Source of the DNA: Bufo bufo
Lineage: Eukaryota > Chordata > Amphibia > Anura > Bufonidae
Reading direction: 5' to 3'
NCBI RefSeq assembly: GCF_905171765.1
Contig: NC_053395.1
Location: forward strand, 190,653,577-190,717,576
Length of the DNA stretch: 64,000 nt
The notes beneath the pieces are model-generated. The model was not told the origin of the DNA. It was given only the letters and a program-made list of their open reading frames with translations, and made no database searches. Shown here piece by piece: positions 41,581 through 52,607 of the stretch (positions are counted from its first letter, which is position 1; each line of letters starts with the position of its first letter). Both the position numbers and the translations under genes were made by a program.

Positions 41581-43696
41581 TAGAGATGAGCAAAGTTTAC
41601 TGAAATTCGATTTGGCTGCTTTGCCAAATTTTACCAAAAAATCTGCTTTGTGAAGAATTAAACTAGAAAAAATATAGGGGCTTACCCCCTTGTTGCTATA
41701 GATAGGGTGCTCTTGTCAATGTATTGCATCCTGTCAATGTATTGGATATATAAGAGTATGTTTAAAACAGGCACTCTACACCTGAAACCATCTATATATA
41801 ATATATTTCCTTGAATCACCATTTAATATTGTATATTCTCATTCAAAATAGATAAATATACACATCTGCACATAAAAAACTAAAAATAATAAAATATAAC
41901 AATAAATATTAAAAATGTACAGTGGCAATACCAAGAGAAGTGTATGTTTGATAGATCTGCTGATAACGTAGTGTTAGCTAATAGTCATCCATACAATTAT
42001 CAAAACACTGCCACACTGGCTACCATAATTGTGTAATAGTCCTATAAATGTGATTATAGTAATAACACGATTTGTTACTCCCACAGCCTACAGGCAAGGG
42101 CGTAGCTATAGGGGGTGCAGAGGTAGCAGTCGCTACCGGGCCCAGGAGCCTAAATGGGGCCCAAAGACCCTTGTGCCACATAAAAAGACACTGGCATTAT
42201 AGAAAGTGCATGCTGGTCAAGTTACCCCTCTGGCCGGAGACAATGGGTTAGGCCAAGAATTTGGCATGGCGGGGTGGGGGTGAGGTTTTTGCCTCAGGCA
42301 GCACGAAGGCTATGTGCTTCCCTGCCCCTGACCACAAAGCACTGAGGGAAGGGGGGGCCCAAGCTGAACTCTAGCACCAGGGCCCATGAGCTCATAGCTA
42401 CGCCCCTGCCTACAGGCTTCTCAAACCTATGGTGTTCAGGAGAAGAAGGAGTAAGCTAATGCTCTGAAACACGTCTGGTCTTGAAAGATATACCTGCAAG
42501 CTCTAAAACCCACTACTAATATCTGGGGATATCTGTAAAATATCGCTTTATCTTTGAATAAGTGAAGCACTTTAAGGATTACTTAACCCTCCTCCCACAA
42601 TCCCCCAATACACCATAGGTTTGAGAAGCCTGGAGCCGGTGCATTGAAACACGTGGGACTCTAAGCACCAACCTACGGAGTCATGTGGGGCGCAAGGTAC
42701 CGTCTTCGGAGATTGCGGAGAACACTGCTGGGAGTGGAGGTAACATGAGCCGAGTAGGCTGTGGGAAGGAGGTAACAGAGACCGGGGGGCATTAACCACC
42801 ACGTGGGGACGCCACGGTTGGCGGTTGCTATTAACTGGTAGTTATCACTGTTTAATGAGATAACAGCACCTCCACTATTACCATTGAGCAAACTGCAGAT
42901 ATAATTGGACACAATAGTAATCAAGTGACATTTGATAGCAACATCTGTGCATCTAATGTGGCAAACTAACTAACAGACTCACAGGTATCACTGACGTCAA
43001 ACTTTCTGTGAAGGAGACCAATTATCCCTATAAGGAGGCAAAGTTTCTGTGGATGTAACCAATTATATACCACATATATATAATGTGTCATTATATTTTG
43101 AAGGATACAGTATCTCTATATAGAACTGTGTGGGAATAACATATTGTGTTATTCCTATAATCACATTTATAGGACTATTACACAATTACGGTAGCCAGTG
43201 GGGCAGTGTTTTGATAATTGTATGGGTGATAACTATTATCAGCAGATCTATCATACATACACTTCTCTTGTATTGCCACTGTACGTTTTTATTTTTATAT
43301 TTATTGTATTTTCATTTTTTGTTTATTTTTAGTTTTTTATGTGCAGATGTATATATTATACTTTCCTGATCGATTTGCTCGCGATGGCCGCCCGCCTCCA
43401 TCTTAATTGAAGGTCTGTCGCAGAATCTTGCGCGGGCTGCAATGATGTCATCACGCCGGCCGGCGTGGTCACTTCATACATCGCCACACATGGGATTTCG
43501 GCCAAGATCTTCAATTAAAATGGCGGAGGGTGGCCAGTTGCGAGCAAATGGATCAGATGAATATGATTTTATTTAATTTTTTGCACTATTTCAGGTTAAA
43601 TCGATTCGCTACCGCAAAGCACGAGGAAATTCTGCTTTGCGTTGAATCGAATTTATCCTGAAATTCGGAACGAAGTCCACAAATCGCTCAACACTA
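41581..43696. mobile_element. Foldback hAT element, 8-bp TSD ATAGAGAT, with a nested hAT
   Basis: Begins TAGAGATGAGCAAAG and ends CGCTCAACACTA; ATAGAGAT duplications at 41573-41580 and 43697-43704. Internal arms 41865-42065 and 43140-43350 are inverted copies (CTACCATAATTGTGTAATAG with its complement, AGTGGCAATACCAAGAGAAG with its complement). The flanks of the centre carry CTCTGAAACACG motifs at 42463 and 42645. It starts only 42 bases after the duplication of the previous hAT. No transposase. Confidence 0.9.
42095..42408. mobile_element. 314-base hAT element nested in the foldback hAT, TSD CCTACAGG
   Basis: Begins CAAGGGCGTAGCTATAGGGG and ends CTCATAGCTACGCCCCTG. Perfect CCTACAGG duplications at 42087-42094 and 42409-42416. 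The terminus CA-GGGCGTA-C places it with the elements at 27739 and 49444. It interrupts the unpaired part between the host element's arms. Confidence 0.93.
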
Positions 43697-43704
43697 ATAG
43701 AGAT

Positions 43705-44790
43705 ATACAACATTAGTAAGTGACATATAATACTTGGTAATAGTCCTTGGTATAAAGTTGCAATAAAGTGGCCTACCCTACTTACACAACCCGCACAAGT
43801 GCGCAGGCAGTTAGTGAAAATGAACTGTCCGTTCTTGATGATCGTCTCCTTGTCAGAGGAGGTAAGAGCATTTACTTGAGGCAGTCTCCTTCTCTGTATG
43901 GGGACGAGTGATTGCGCTGCTATTGCTTGCCCCCATAGAGAATCATTGTTCTGAGCAGCAGATCCCTGTGTTGGAGGACAATCTGCTGCCCAAAACAATG
44001 ATTTTAGGTGTCAACATCAGCAATGAACAAGTGTTTGCTCATCATTGGGTGATCGATGGCACCTTTACATGGGTCAATTATTAGGAACGAGCATTCGTAC
44101 TAACATCAGTTCCTTTAACTGGAACCTTTAACTGCTTTTAGATGCAAAGGAGCAACAAAGCATGTTTTCAAAGGTGAACATGCCCTTTAAGATTGTGCTG
44201 CCATGCTTTTATGTTGTGTGATCTGAAATTTCTGTAGATGAATCAACAATTTAAAACAACTGTCAGTTTTAATTGCTTTATCTCCGCACATTCATATATT
44301 TATGAATACTGTTACTAGGATTATGCAAATGCATAAAAAGGTCATTAAGAGAATGATTGCACACGACTCGTTTGACCTGTTTTTATTGCACAGCGCTTAT
44401 GAATAATTGACGCACTGTATCAGCTTTTCTGGAAAACGCTGCAATATGTTGATAAAGTGACAGAAATGAGAACTTTTCTAAAGTTATGCTGAAAGACTCA
44501 AATAATAAAACTTATGTGTATCTATGAAGGGTAAGCACAATGTCGAGCTGCTTTCCCTGCTGTAAGCCACTGCAGGAAATGACCACCATTGTCAGCCATT
44601 TTGCAAGCTAACGGAACGATCCCTGTCTGTCATCTATGATTTACACATTCAATTTCAGCAAATGAAAGTTATGCTTTAGAAAATGAAAATTATACATTAT
44701 CATGGTTACGGTCATCCATTAGGAACTTTCATTATTTACTGTAATTCATATTATATACCTGTATCTGTCACAGGGTGGCTGACAACCCCT
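43705..44790. other. No gene seen; 44260-44480 looks like unique, possibly conserved DNA
   Basis: 43800-44110 has a repeat-like style (GAATCATTGTTCTGAGCAGC, GGAACGAGCATTCGTAC) without clean ends. 44260-44480 is free of repeat signatures and contains an octamer ATGCAAAT at 44323-44330 and several TTATGAAT/ATTCAT motifs. 44772-44794 (GACAACCCCTTTAA) is the right end of a TTAA MITE. Confidence 0.4.
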
Positions 44791-44794
44791 TTAA

Positions 44795-44977
44795 GGCTTC
44801 TTTCACACAGTCAGTGTTTGATCAGTGATTTTGAGCCAAAACCAGGTGTGGGAGAAAAACACAGAACAGATATATACCTTCCATTATACCTTATCTCTGT
44901 GTAGGCTCTGCTTCTGGTTTTGGCTCATAGTCACTGATGGAAATCACTGATCAAACATCGACTGTGTGAAAGTGACC
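44795..44977. mobile_element. 183-base Harbinger-like MITE, TAA flanks
   Basis: TAA at 44792-44794 and 44978-44980. Ends GGCTTCTTTCACACAGTCAG and CGACTGTGTGAAAGTGACC. Inner arms TTTGATCAGTGATTTTGAGC and TCAAACATCG preceded by AATCACTGATCAAA. The left TAA is part of the TTAA that ends the neighbouring MITE. Confidence 0.8.
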
Positions 44978-44980
44978 TAA

Positions 44981-45419
44981 TGGTATTGTTATCTTCAAAT
45001 GGAGCATTAAGACCATTTGGGGCTTCTCAGGTCTAGGTGCAACTGCAACCTCTGTCCTCCATATAGTTACATTATTTTTTCCTCCATAAGACGTACTTTA
45101 TTTCCTCCAAAAGAGGAGGAAAATGGCAGTGCAAGTGAATACTAATGAGTGATTTCACTATGGAAGTGCTCATTAGTACTTTGGGAACAGGGAGCGGTGA
45201 GTGTAGCGTTGCTAGCCCTGGTATTACTCATCAGTCCCTGGTCTTCTCCAAGGCCCACGTTGTTTCCTGACAGCATACAGGATCAGGACATAGTGCATGT
45301 AAGCGCACATTATGACCTGATGTGGTGCGATGTCAGGTCACAGTGTAGCACAAACTAGAAGAGAACTGATTTCCCAAGTGGTGGGAGCAGGAGAGGTGAG
45401 TTGCTTTGTTTTTATTTTT
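44981..45419. other. No gene seen
   Basis: Ordinary sequence. 45070-45190 has TTTCCTCCATAAGACG and GAAGTGCTCATTAGTAC, without recognised termini. Confidence 0.35.
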
Positions 45420-45850
45420 GTCTGAGGTCTGATGAAGATTGGGGGTCAGATTTCTTTGGGGTAATCTGATGAAGATTAGGGGCTCTAATCTGAGGTCTGA
45501 TAAAGATTGGGGTCTGATCTGAGGTCTGATGAAGTTTGGGGGCCTGATCTGAGGTCTGATGAAGATTTAGGGTCTGATCTAAGGTCCTGATGAAAATTGG
45601 GGGACTGATGAAGTTTGAGGGTCTGATTTGGGGGGGATCTGATGAAGATTAGAGTCTGATCTAAGGTCTGCTAAAGATTCAGGGTCTGATCTGAGGTGTG
45701 ATTAAGCCTGGGGTTTGATCTGAGGTGTGATGAAGATCGGGAAGAGGGGGTATGACCTGACGTCTGATGAAGATTGGGGGTCTGATCTAAGGTCTGATGA
45801 AGATTGGGGGTCTGATCTAGGTCTGATGAAGATTGGGGGTCTGACTCTTC
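45420..45850. repeat. ~30-base tandem repeat (GGTCTGATGAAGATTGGGGG)
   Basis: About fifteen copies of TCTGATCTGAGG and TCTGATGAAGATTGGGGG in varying order. Ser/Asp/Leu-rich open frames on the minus strand across it are artefacts. Confidence 0.92.
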
Positions 45851-47721
45851 TTTTGAATGAGTGCAAGCAAAGATCGTAGCCCATAGGAATTGATACATGA
45901 AGAATGTTAGAAAACAATATAAATTTCCATTATGCAAAGCATATCCTATCTTTGCTAAAACCCATAACACTCATTTAAATCAGGGATAAACAGGAAATAT
46001 ATTATGTAACTTCTGTCCCATACACATAACGGAAGGCACTTCTGCCGCCACCTGCTCCTCCAGTTATGTTTTTAGCTGCTTTAGAATAAAGATGATATAT
46101 TCCAAGGCTTGTAAGGCTCCAAGGATGTGCCGCTGATTGTGCTTCCACTTATCAGAGAAACATAAGGAGATAAAGAGCGGGCACACAATGGTCTTCCCAT
46201 GGAGCCAAGTGTAAACTTAAATTAAATGATTCAGCCTTGCGGAAGTAATACACTTTGTGAAATGAAAAATTCCCATTAAGATCTTTCCCTGAGAACACAA
46301 TTCAATTTTTTCCTTCTGAAGTCCCAGGATATAAACCCAGATGTTGCTCTACACGTTTTAAACATAGTGCACGTCCTGGGTTAATCAAACACACAGATAC
46401 ACTCACAACTCTGCTGCATTGCCTTGGGATTTCTACCTCATTATGCTGATCGGTAAAGATGGCAGATACTTTCATGGCCCATCTCAAATGTACATTGGCC
46501 CATTGCATGTTGAATGAGCCTGAAACGCGCAGAATTATAGGTGATGGTTGTCTGCTGCACATGAAAGGCTGATTTGTAATCTCAGGTTATTACACTGGTT
46601 ACGTGGTTCTGAAGGAATTGTGATCTGCTTTACTTGACCAGAGGTACATTATATATTATTTTTAGGTACCTTATAATGTATAGTGCTTATACTACTTCTT
46701 CTGCTTTTAGATGAAGGGTGTCTAAAGAAGGGAGATGAGTCTTAAAATGCATCTAATTGCACCAACATTTACTACCTGACTAATCTTTTAAGACAGTAAT
46801 AATATCTCCCCTATCAATAATACAGTTGTGACTCTCTGCAGCGACCAATAGGGGGAGCTTAGGAGCTTGCTGAATACAAATTATACAAAACAGTATGCAG
46901 TCAGCTCATAATCTCCCCCTAGTGGCTGCAGACAGCAGAAAACTTTTTCGCTTCCATTCTATTTTATCATCTCTAAAATAACTTTTGACTCCATTTTTAC
47001 TTTTTTTTAAAATCTTAATCATCAGATCTAGAGACAAACAACCATGTCGTTTATGACTGGCCAAGCATGATGCTTTCCTACCGCCACACCTGCCAAAGCA
47101 TCATTGCAACATAGTATCTTTCAATGACCTAGCAATTTGGGCCAGACTGTGTGAAATATTTCTCATGAATAGATATTGGGAGTTTTTATTGTCTTTTTGG
47201 GGAAGAAAAGTAAAAAGAAAATACATGTTTAAGCTTTGGTTGTCTCCAAGCATCCTTCATGTTGACTAATTATTGTTTTGTAACATTAGCCATAGTAGCA
47301 TGATACCGGGTGAATAAACGAGGAAGTGCTGCGGAGTTTCTTTATTTTTTGTATTTTTGGGCTTGAGGGATCGCCCTTCAGCCGCTGGCACTCCAGCATT
47401 TGCTTGATTTACAGCGGTGCTCCCTGATTTAATTATTCTTGTATTAGCCATAGTTGGATAATAAGAAGATTGCAATGATATCACTCGTTCAATACACATT
47501 TGGTGGCCAAAAAGGAATTTTTAACATTCTTTGGCTCATTAGGTGTTTTTATGTCTGTATCTCTTTTCTATAATGTTCTGAAGGCTTCTGAAAGGCTGTG
47601 ATGTGATAATACTTCACGTAAATGACCCAGAAGAAATATACTGTACGTACAACGATATATTTTCAAGCATAGAGACACACAAAGGGTGTAAAAACTATGA
47701 TAGTATAATAGTGGGTGCAGG
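45851..47721. other. No gene seen
   Basis: 46000-47500 is largely free of repeat signatures. A minus-strand frame at 47266-47499 (TMANTRIIKSGSTAVNQANA and on) has no partner exons and includes GAAACTCCGCAGCACTTCC, a phrase typical of dispersed repeats; I do not call it. 46830-46930 carries paired GGGGGAG/CTCCCCCTAGT motifs around a small inverted repeat. Confidence 0.4.
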
Positions 47722-48470
47722 GGGTGCCTAGCTTTTCTTCTCCTTGAGGTGAAAAATGAAATGGCGCCACCCCCATGCCAAATTCGCAATCCAATCCCTC
47801 CTCTCCAGCCCTACTGTTAAAGACATACTTGGAAAACTTCACATACAGCACTACAAAATTTACAAGAGAATTCGGCACTACATACTGTAATAAATAAAAA
47901 TGACACTTTACCCCCACCAGGCAGTGCCCACTGTAGTAATGATGACCCCCCCCCCCCCCCCGTAGTGCCTGCATGTATAATGCCCCTGTAGTGCATCCTG
48001 TATTATAATACCCTCTTGAAATATAACGCCTCCTCTGTAGTACTCCTGCCTGTATTTAATGCCCCCCATAGTGTCCCCTGTATTATAATCTCCCATGTAG
48101 TGCTTATATTATAAAGCTTATATTATAATGTTATCTGTAGTGTTCGGCCTGTATTATAATGGCCCCTTTAGTGCTCACTGTATTATAATGCCCTTTGTAG
48201 TGCTCTAGCCTGTATTATGATGACCCGACTGTAGTGCTATGGCCTTTATTATAATTCCTTCACTGTAGTATCCCCCAATTGTGGCCCTGGTAGTGCGCCC
48301 CCCAAAGTGTACCCCTGTATTATATTGTCCCTAATAGTGCTGTAGTACCCCTTGTATTATATTGTTCCCTATAGTGCTGCAGTGCCCCCCTTAGTGCCCC
48401 TGTATTTTATTGCCTCCTGGTGTGCTGTAGTGCCCCCAGTAATGCCAACATGTAAATAAAAAAAAAATAA
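47722..48470. repeat. Degenerate ~35-base repeat (GTAGTGC..CCTGTATTATAATG)
   Basis: From about 47990 to 48450 roughly fourteen worn copies of CTGTAGTGCTC..CCTGTATTATAATGCCC. The preceding 47722-47900 (GGGGTGCCTAGCTTTTCTTC) and the C17 run at 47947-47963 have the style of a non-autonomous hAT element, whose ends I could not fix. Confidence 0.65.
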
Positions 48471-49435
48471 TAATCACCTGACTCCTTTTCCCTGCAGCTC
48501 TCTGCGATGCAGGACACAGGCCTCTTTCGGCCTGTGGCCTAAGTTCCGCGTCTTGGCACAGGTGGTCTCGATGTGACTTCCTGCTATGATCACGAACGCC
48601 TGCATCAAGATCATCTTGACCTCTTGTGCTGTTCTACTGCTTCATAGGCTTCAGGCCTACTAGCCTGCAGCCTATGAGCATGAATTGTGGTGACAGGAGC
48701 TGTAGGCTCTCATTCTCCACCACAAACTACTGCCCCCTCAGAAGCAGCTTCTCAACTCACCTCATTGCGGATGTGGCCCTGGTGGCTGCTTAAAGGCTAT
48801 GGACTCCTTGAGAGGCAGTTTTTATTATCATTGCATTTTACTCATTTTAGGCTTAAAATCTTTTTTTTTTATTCAATTGGTCTCTATAAATTTTATCAAC
48901 AGCCTTCAATGTCAGTGTATCTGCAGACTCTTGCTTTCTTTTTTTACACTAAATCCATTAGGAAAATGCTCTGATGGCTCAATGTGTAGCCCTTACTTCT
49001 GAACTTCTGACTGCTCATAGAAGCCATATTGTTAGAATGATGATAAGAATTTAGCCATAATGGGTGATTATGAACTGTCAGGAGTTCAGGTATCCCTTAT
49101 CTCTGAACTTCTGACAGTTCATAATCACTCATTATAGCTAAATCAATGACATTTATGAATAAATTAACAACTGTGTATTATCACTTAGGGGGGTACGCCT
49201 ACCCATGGCGACACTGTCTAATCAGTGCTGATTGTATCTCACTGTGTAGGTATGCAGGCTTTTGTGAAGGGGAAGGTAATGCCCATGTTTCCAATTTTTC
49301 AAACATATTAAGAAGGAATAACAGAGGAATAGCACAATAGAGTTATACGAAATGATGCTCCAAAATTGTTATTTCATGGGGAGAATACAATTTCTTGAAT
49401 CTTTTTAGTGGTTGGAGTTCCATTGTCAAATACAA
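48471..49435. other. No gene seen
   Basis: 48480-48790 is GC-rich, possibly the rest of the preceding repeat. 48800-49435 is ordinary sequence apart from one small hairpin. Confidence 0.4.
49051..49142. repeat. Small inverted repeat, ~39-base arms
   Basis: TTAGCCATAATGGGTGATTA with TGAACTGTCAGGAGTTCAG (49051-49089) pairs with CTGAACTTCTGACAGTTCAT and AATCACTCATTATAGCTAA (49103-49142). About 35 of 39 positions pair. The loop is about 13 bases (GTATCCCTTATCT). Confidence 0.85.
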
Positions 49436-49443
49436 GTTGGAGC

Positions 49444-50006
49444 CAGGGGCGTAACTACCATAGCGGCAGACCATGCGACTGCTATGGGGCCTCAGGGAAG
49501 AGGGGGCCCAGTCTTAGTTTGGGATTATCTCCTCTTCTACTGGAGGTGAAAACTTAATCAGGACTCTACCCTCTAAAGCAGTGATGGCGAACCTATGGCA
49601 CTCAGAGCCCTCTCTGTGGGCACCCGCACTGTGAAAAAAGTCTATGGTGTACCAATATCCCTTAGACTTTTCCTGCCATTCGTCAGCGCAGGACGTACTA
49701 TGAACAGCACAGGCAGCGCACTGAATGTAGGCAGGCTTTAATAGCTAAATGATAAAGTACATGGAATATATACTATATTGAACTATAGTATTCAGGTTAA
49801 ATTGCCGTGTTGGCACTTTACGATAAATAAGTGGGTTTTGGGTTGAATTGGGCACTCGGTCTGTAAAAGGTTCGACATCACTGCTCTAAAGGAACAACTT
49901 TTAGCAAATGAGGCAGAGGAAAAATGGCCCAAAAGTCACAGAAAAGGGATGGGGGGACTGGTTTGATCCTTGCTATGGGGACCTTACTTCTCTATGTACG
50001 CCACTG
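49444..50006. mobile_element. Non-autonomous hAT element with nested hAT; TSD GTTGGAGC/GGTGGAGC
   Basis: Begins CAGGGGCGTAACTACC and ends TATGTACGCCACTG. Flanking octamers at 49436-49443 and 50007-50014 match at seven of eight positions. Without the inner element it is about 250 bases. Terminus family as at 27739 and 42095. Confidence 0.88.
49579..49883. mobile_element. 305-base hAT element nested in a hAT, TSD CTCTAAAG
   Basis: Begins CAGTGATGGCGAACC and ends GGTTCGACATCACTG, inverted at 14 of 15 bases. Perfect CTCTAAAG duplications at 49571-49578 and 49884-49891. The interior has GGCACTCAGAGCCCTCTCTG and AAATTGCCGTGTTGGCACTT. No coding capacity. Confidence 0.95.
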
Positions 50007-50014
50007 GGTGGAGC

Positions 50015-50298
50015 TTAATGAATACTGCAACATTCTAAATATATAGATGTAGTAATTGTTAAGCACATATTCGCTGCACCATGACTGTCCGTTCTGCCCC
50101 GTCCAATACAAAGTAAGCTGTGAAGACAGGAAAAACTAAGTCAAGATAACCCCTGGCGTATCTGTACATTAGGGGATAATAGACTGTAAACAAAGGATCT
50201 GACTACAAAGGGTTTATTTCTAGACTGTAACCTTGGTGACACATAGGTCTGCTTAGGAGCTGAAGACAATCATAAGATATTTGTAATCATGACTATTT
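50015..50298. other. No gene seen
   Basis: Short stretch of ordinary sequence between the hAT element and a run of TTAA MITEs. Confidence 0.4.
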
Positions 50299-50619
50299 GC
50301 AAAAGGATTTTCTGGGACTTTAATACTGGTAGCCTTTTCCTGAGGTTAGATCATCATTATCTGATTGTTGGAGGACTGATTCTGGGCACCGTTGCTGATC
50401 AGTTCAACAAAGGAGCCCCAGTGTCCCATTCACTGGTTACCAGGCACAGAGGTGAACATTGTGTAGTGACTGTGCTTGGTATCGCAGCTCAGCTCCATTC
50501 ACTACAATGAGGATGAACTGCGCCGATGAGCGCCCGTGCCTTCGCAAACAGCTGATTGGCGGGGGTCCCGGGCATTGAACCTCCACCAATCAGATGTATA
50601 CATTTCTTAGAAAAATCCT
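50299..50619. mobile_element. TTAA MITE, first of a tandem pair
   Basis: Starts AAAAGGATTTTCTGGGACTT and ends TTCTTAGAAAAATCCTT, followed by TTAA at 50620-50623. The left TTAA has decayed (TGCA). Interior phrases GCTGATTGGCGGGGGTCCCG and CACCAATCAGATGT mark the GGTCATCAATATCAGATCGG family. Confidence 0.7.
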
Positions 50620-50623
50620 TTAA

Positions 50624-50997
50624 ATGGGTTATCCAGGAAAATATATTTATGACTTCTCCTCAGGATAGGTCATCAGCATCAGATCTGCAGGGGCGTGACA
50701 CCCGGGAGCCCCACCAATCAGCTGTTAGAAGAGGCCTTGAGTGCTGGAAACTCTTCCGAGGCCAGTGACATCACCGTACATTGGCCACATGAACTAGTTG
50801 CAGCTCAGCCCAAGTGAATAGAGCTGGGAGGCAATACCAAGCACAGCCACTATACTATACGATGTTTGGCGCTGTCCTTGGAAATCTGCCGGGAGACTGC
50901 CTTGCTTCAGCCAATCGGCGAGGGATGCCAGGACTTGGACCCCACTGATGACATATTATGAGGATAAGTCATCATTATCTTTTCCAGGATAACACCT
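50624..50997. mobile_element. TTAA MITE, second of a tandem pair
   Basis: TTAA at 50620-50623 (shared with the previous element) and 50998-51001. Ends ATGGGTTATCCAGGAAAATA and TATCTTTTCCAGGATAACACCT. Arms contain CCTCAGGATAGGTCATCAG and GAGGATAAGTCATCATT. Confidence 0.8.
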
Positions 50998-51187
50998 TTA
51001 ATGTTGCAGATCAGAAAATAAATTGATTAAAAAAGTGATGCCCTCAGAAGCCAACCATTTCTCATGGATCCTTTTTATTTTGCAGATGTAAAATTAAACG
51101 TGATCTGTTAAATAGCTCTAATTTTATATTTTAGATGCACTGAAGCAATCAGGTACAATTGTTTGTGAAGGAGAACGTCGGTTTTAA

Positions 51188-51459
51188 TGGGGTTCTTCAG
51201 GATTTTGATATTGATGGTCTATCCTTACCGCCCATCGAACTGCTGCTCAAAGAGGCCACGGCGCTCCAGTGAGAATTTTGGCCTCTTCTTAGGCCAGTTA
51301 CGTTACATTCATTGGTCACATGACCTAGGCGCAGCTCAGTCCCATTCAAGTGAATGGGTCTGGGCTGTGATACCGAGCGCCATAATCTGTTCAAACAGAT
51401 GATCGGCGGGGTGTCGGACGGCCCACCGATCAGATATTGATGACTTTTCAAACATTCCT
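51188..51459. mobile_element. TTAA MITE (GATATTGATGACC family)
   Basis: TTAA at 51184-51187 and 51460-51463. Left TGGGGTTCTTCAGGATTTTG then GATATTGATGGTCTATCC; right GATCAGATATTGATGACTTT. The interior has GCGCAGCTCAGTCCCATTC and GGGGTGTCGGACGGCCCACC. 272 bases. Confidence 0.8.
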
Positions 51460-51463
51460 TTAA

Positions 51464-52558
51464 AACATATGTCCTCCTTCACAACCAGTTTTAGTAAAAA
51501 TAATATAGATATACAGAATTCATAACTGAATTTGTCATTTGGCACATTTACAATGGGTTGTATGTGATGTTACATTGGACTGTATGTAATAAATCACAAA
51601 CAATACAGTTCAGAACCATCTTATAAATAGGAATTCAGCTCTGCTACATTTCTAGATTGATAATATATAGATTTACTAGTTTCGCTCAGAACAGAAAAGG
51701 TTAAAAGAAGCAACATCTTCTCAATCTTAAGGACAAGCCTTCCTAAGAGCCTGATCCTCATCGATCCCGGAGCTTGTACCGCTCTGGATTTTCGTGTTGT
51801 GCATTCCTAATTCCCACAGGTAGCGCTAGGAATAGTTTACATCCGGCACACATCCACGTCGCAGCTGCGCTGACTGTTGAGAGGCGGCAGAATGCGCTGC
51901 TCTAATAATGTTTAATTTCATCCACTTTGCATGTTTATGGCGTATCCAATTTACGTTGATTGCATGTACAAAATCAACATGGAAGACGTAAATAAAACAT
52001 ACACCGAGCTATTTCCTGACCCAATACACATTGCCGTTCTCGTCATTTTATGGCAGTGCGTGCAGATCTCTGCAGTTTTATAGTCAGTAAATGACTGGCC
52101 TGGCCAGCAGTACAGAACTAAATTACACAGCACAGTCACGCTGCTTAATGATGAGTTGTCCGCTGAGGGCCGATCCCCTGCCGTGCTTTTCTGCAGGCTT
52201 TGGAAAGCTTTGAGTGGGTCGGGCTCAGGTTAATACGGTTCTGCTTTTAAAATTTTAAAAAAGGTTTATCAAAGCAAAAGGACGCCAGCCAAATTCACTC
52301 CTGCTGCGTACCGTGTAGTGACATACATAGAGTTGAGGACCCACAGCCTTGTGCTGTCCCCTGCTGGTGCTGGCATAGGCCATCACACCCCACCATTCCG
52401 AGACAGGTAAGAAGGATGGCAAAATTTCTGCACTGTCCCGTATTCATTTGTTTCAAGTCATTGATGTGACTGTGTATTGAGGGAATATGCAGACTCGTTG
52501 AAAAGCAGGAAAGTCTAGCCGAAGCTGGGTCGTTCCTTCTCTTGGTCAACTTCATGGC
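51464..52558. other. No gene seen; apparently unique sequence
   Basis: No terminal repeats, tandem units or exon-like frames. GC content is moderate and the style differs from the repeats around it. It could hold regulatory DNA, but nothing here proves it. Confidence 0.4.
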
Positions 52559-52607
52559 TTAAAGAGGTTATTCGGGAATTACTATTGATGACCTATGCTC
52601 TGGAAAG

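Noticed and set aside
47266..47499. Possible exon beginning MANTRIIKSG on the minus strand
   Set aside because: No partner exons or domain, and its 3' half contains a phrase typical of dispersed repeats.
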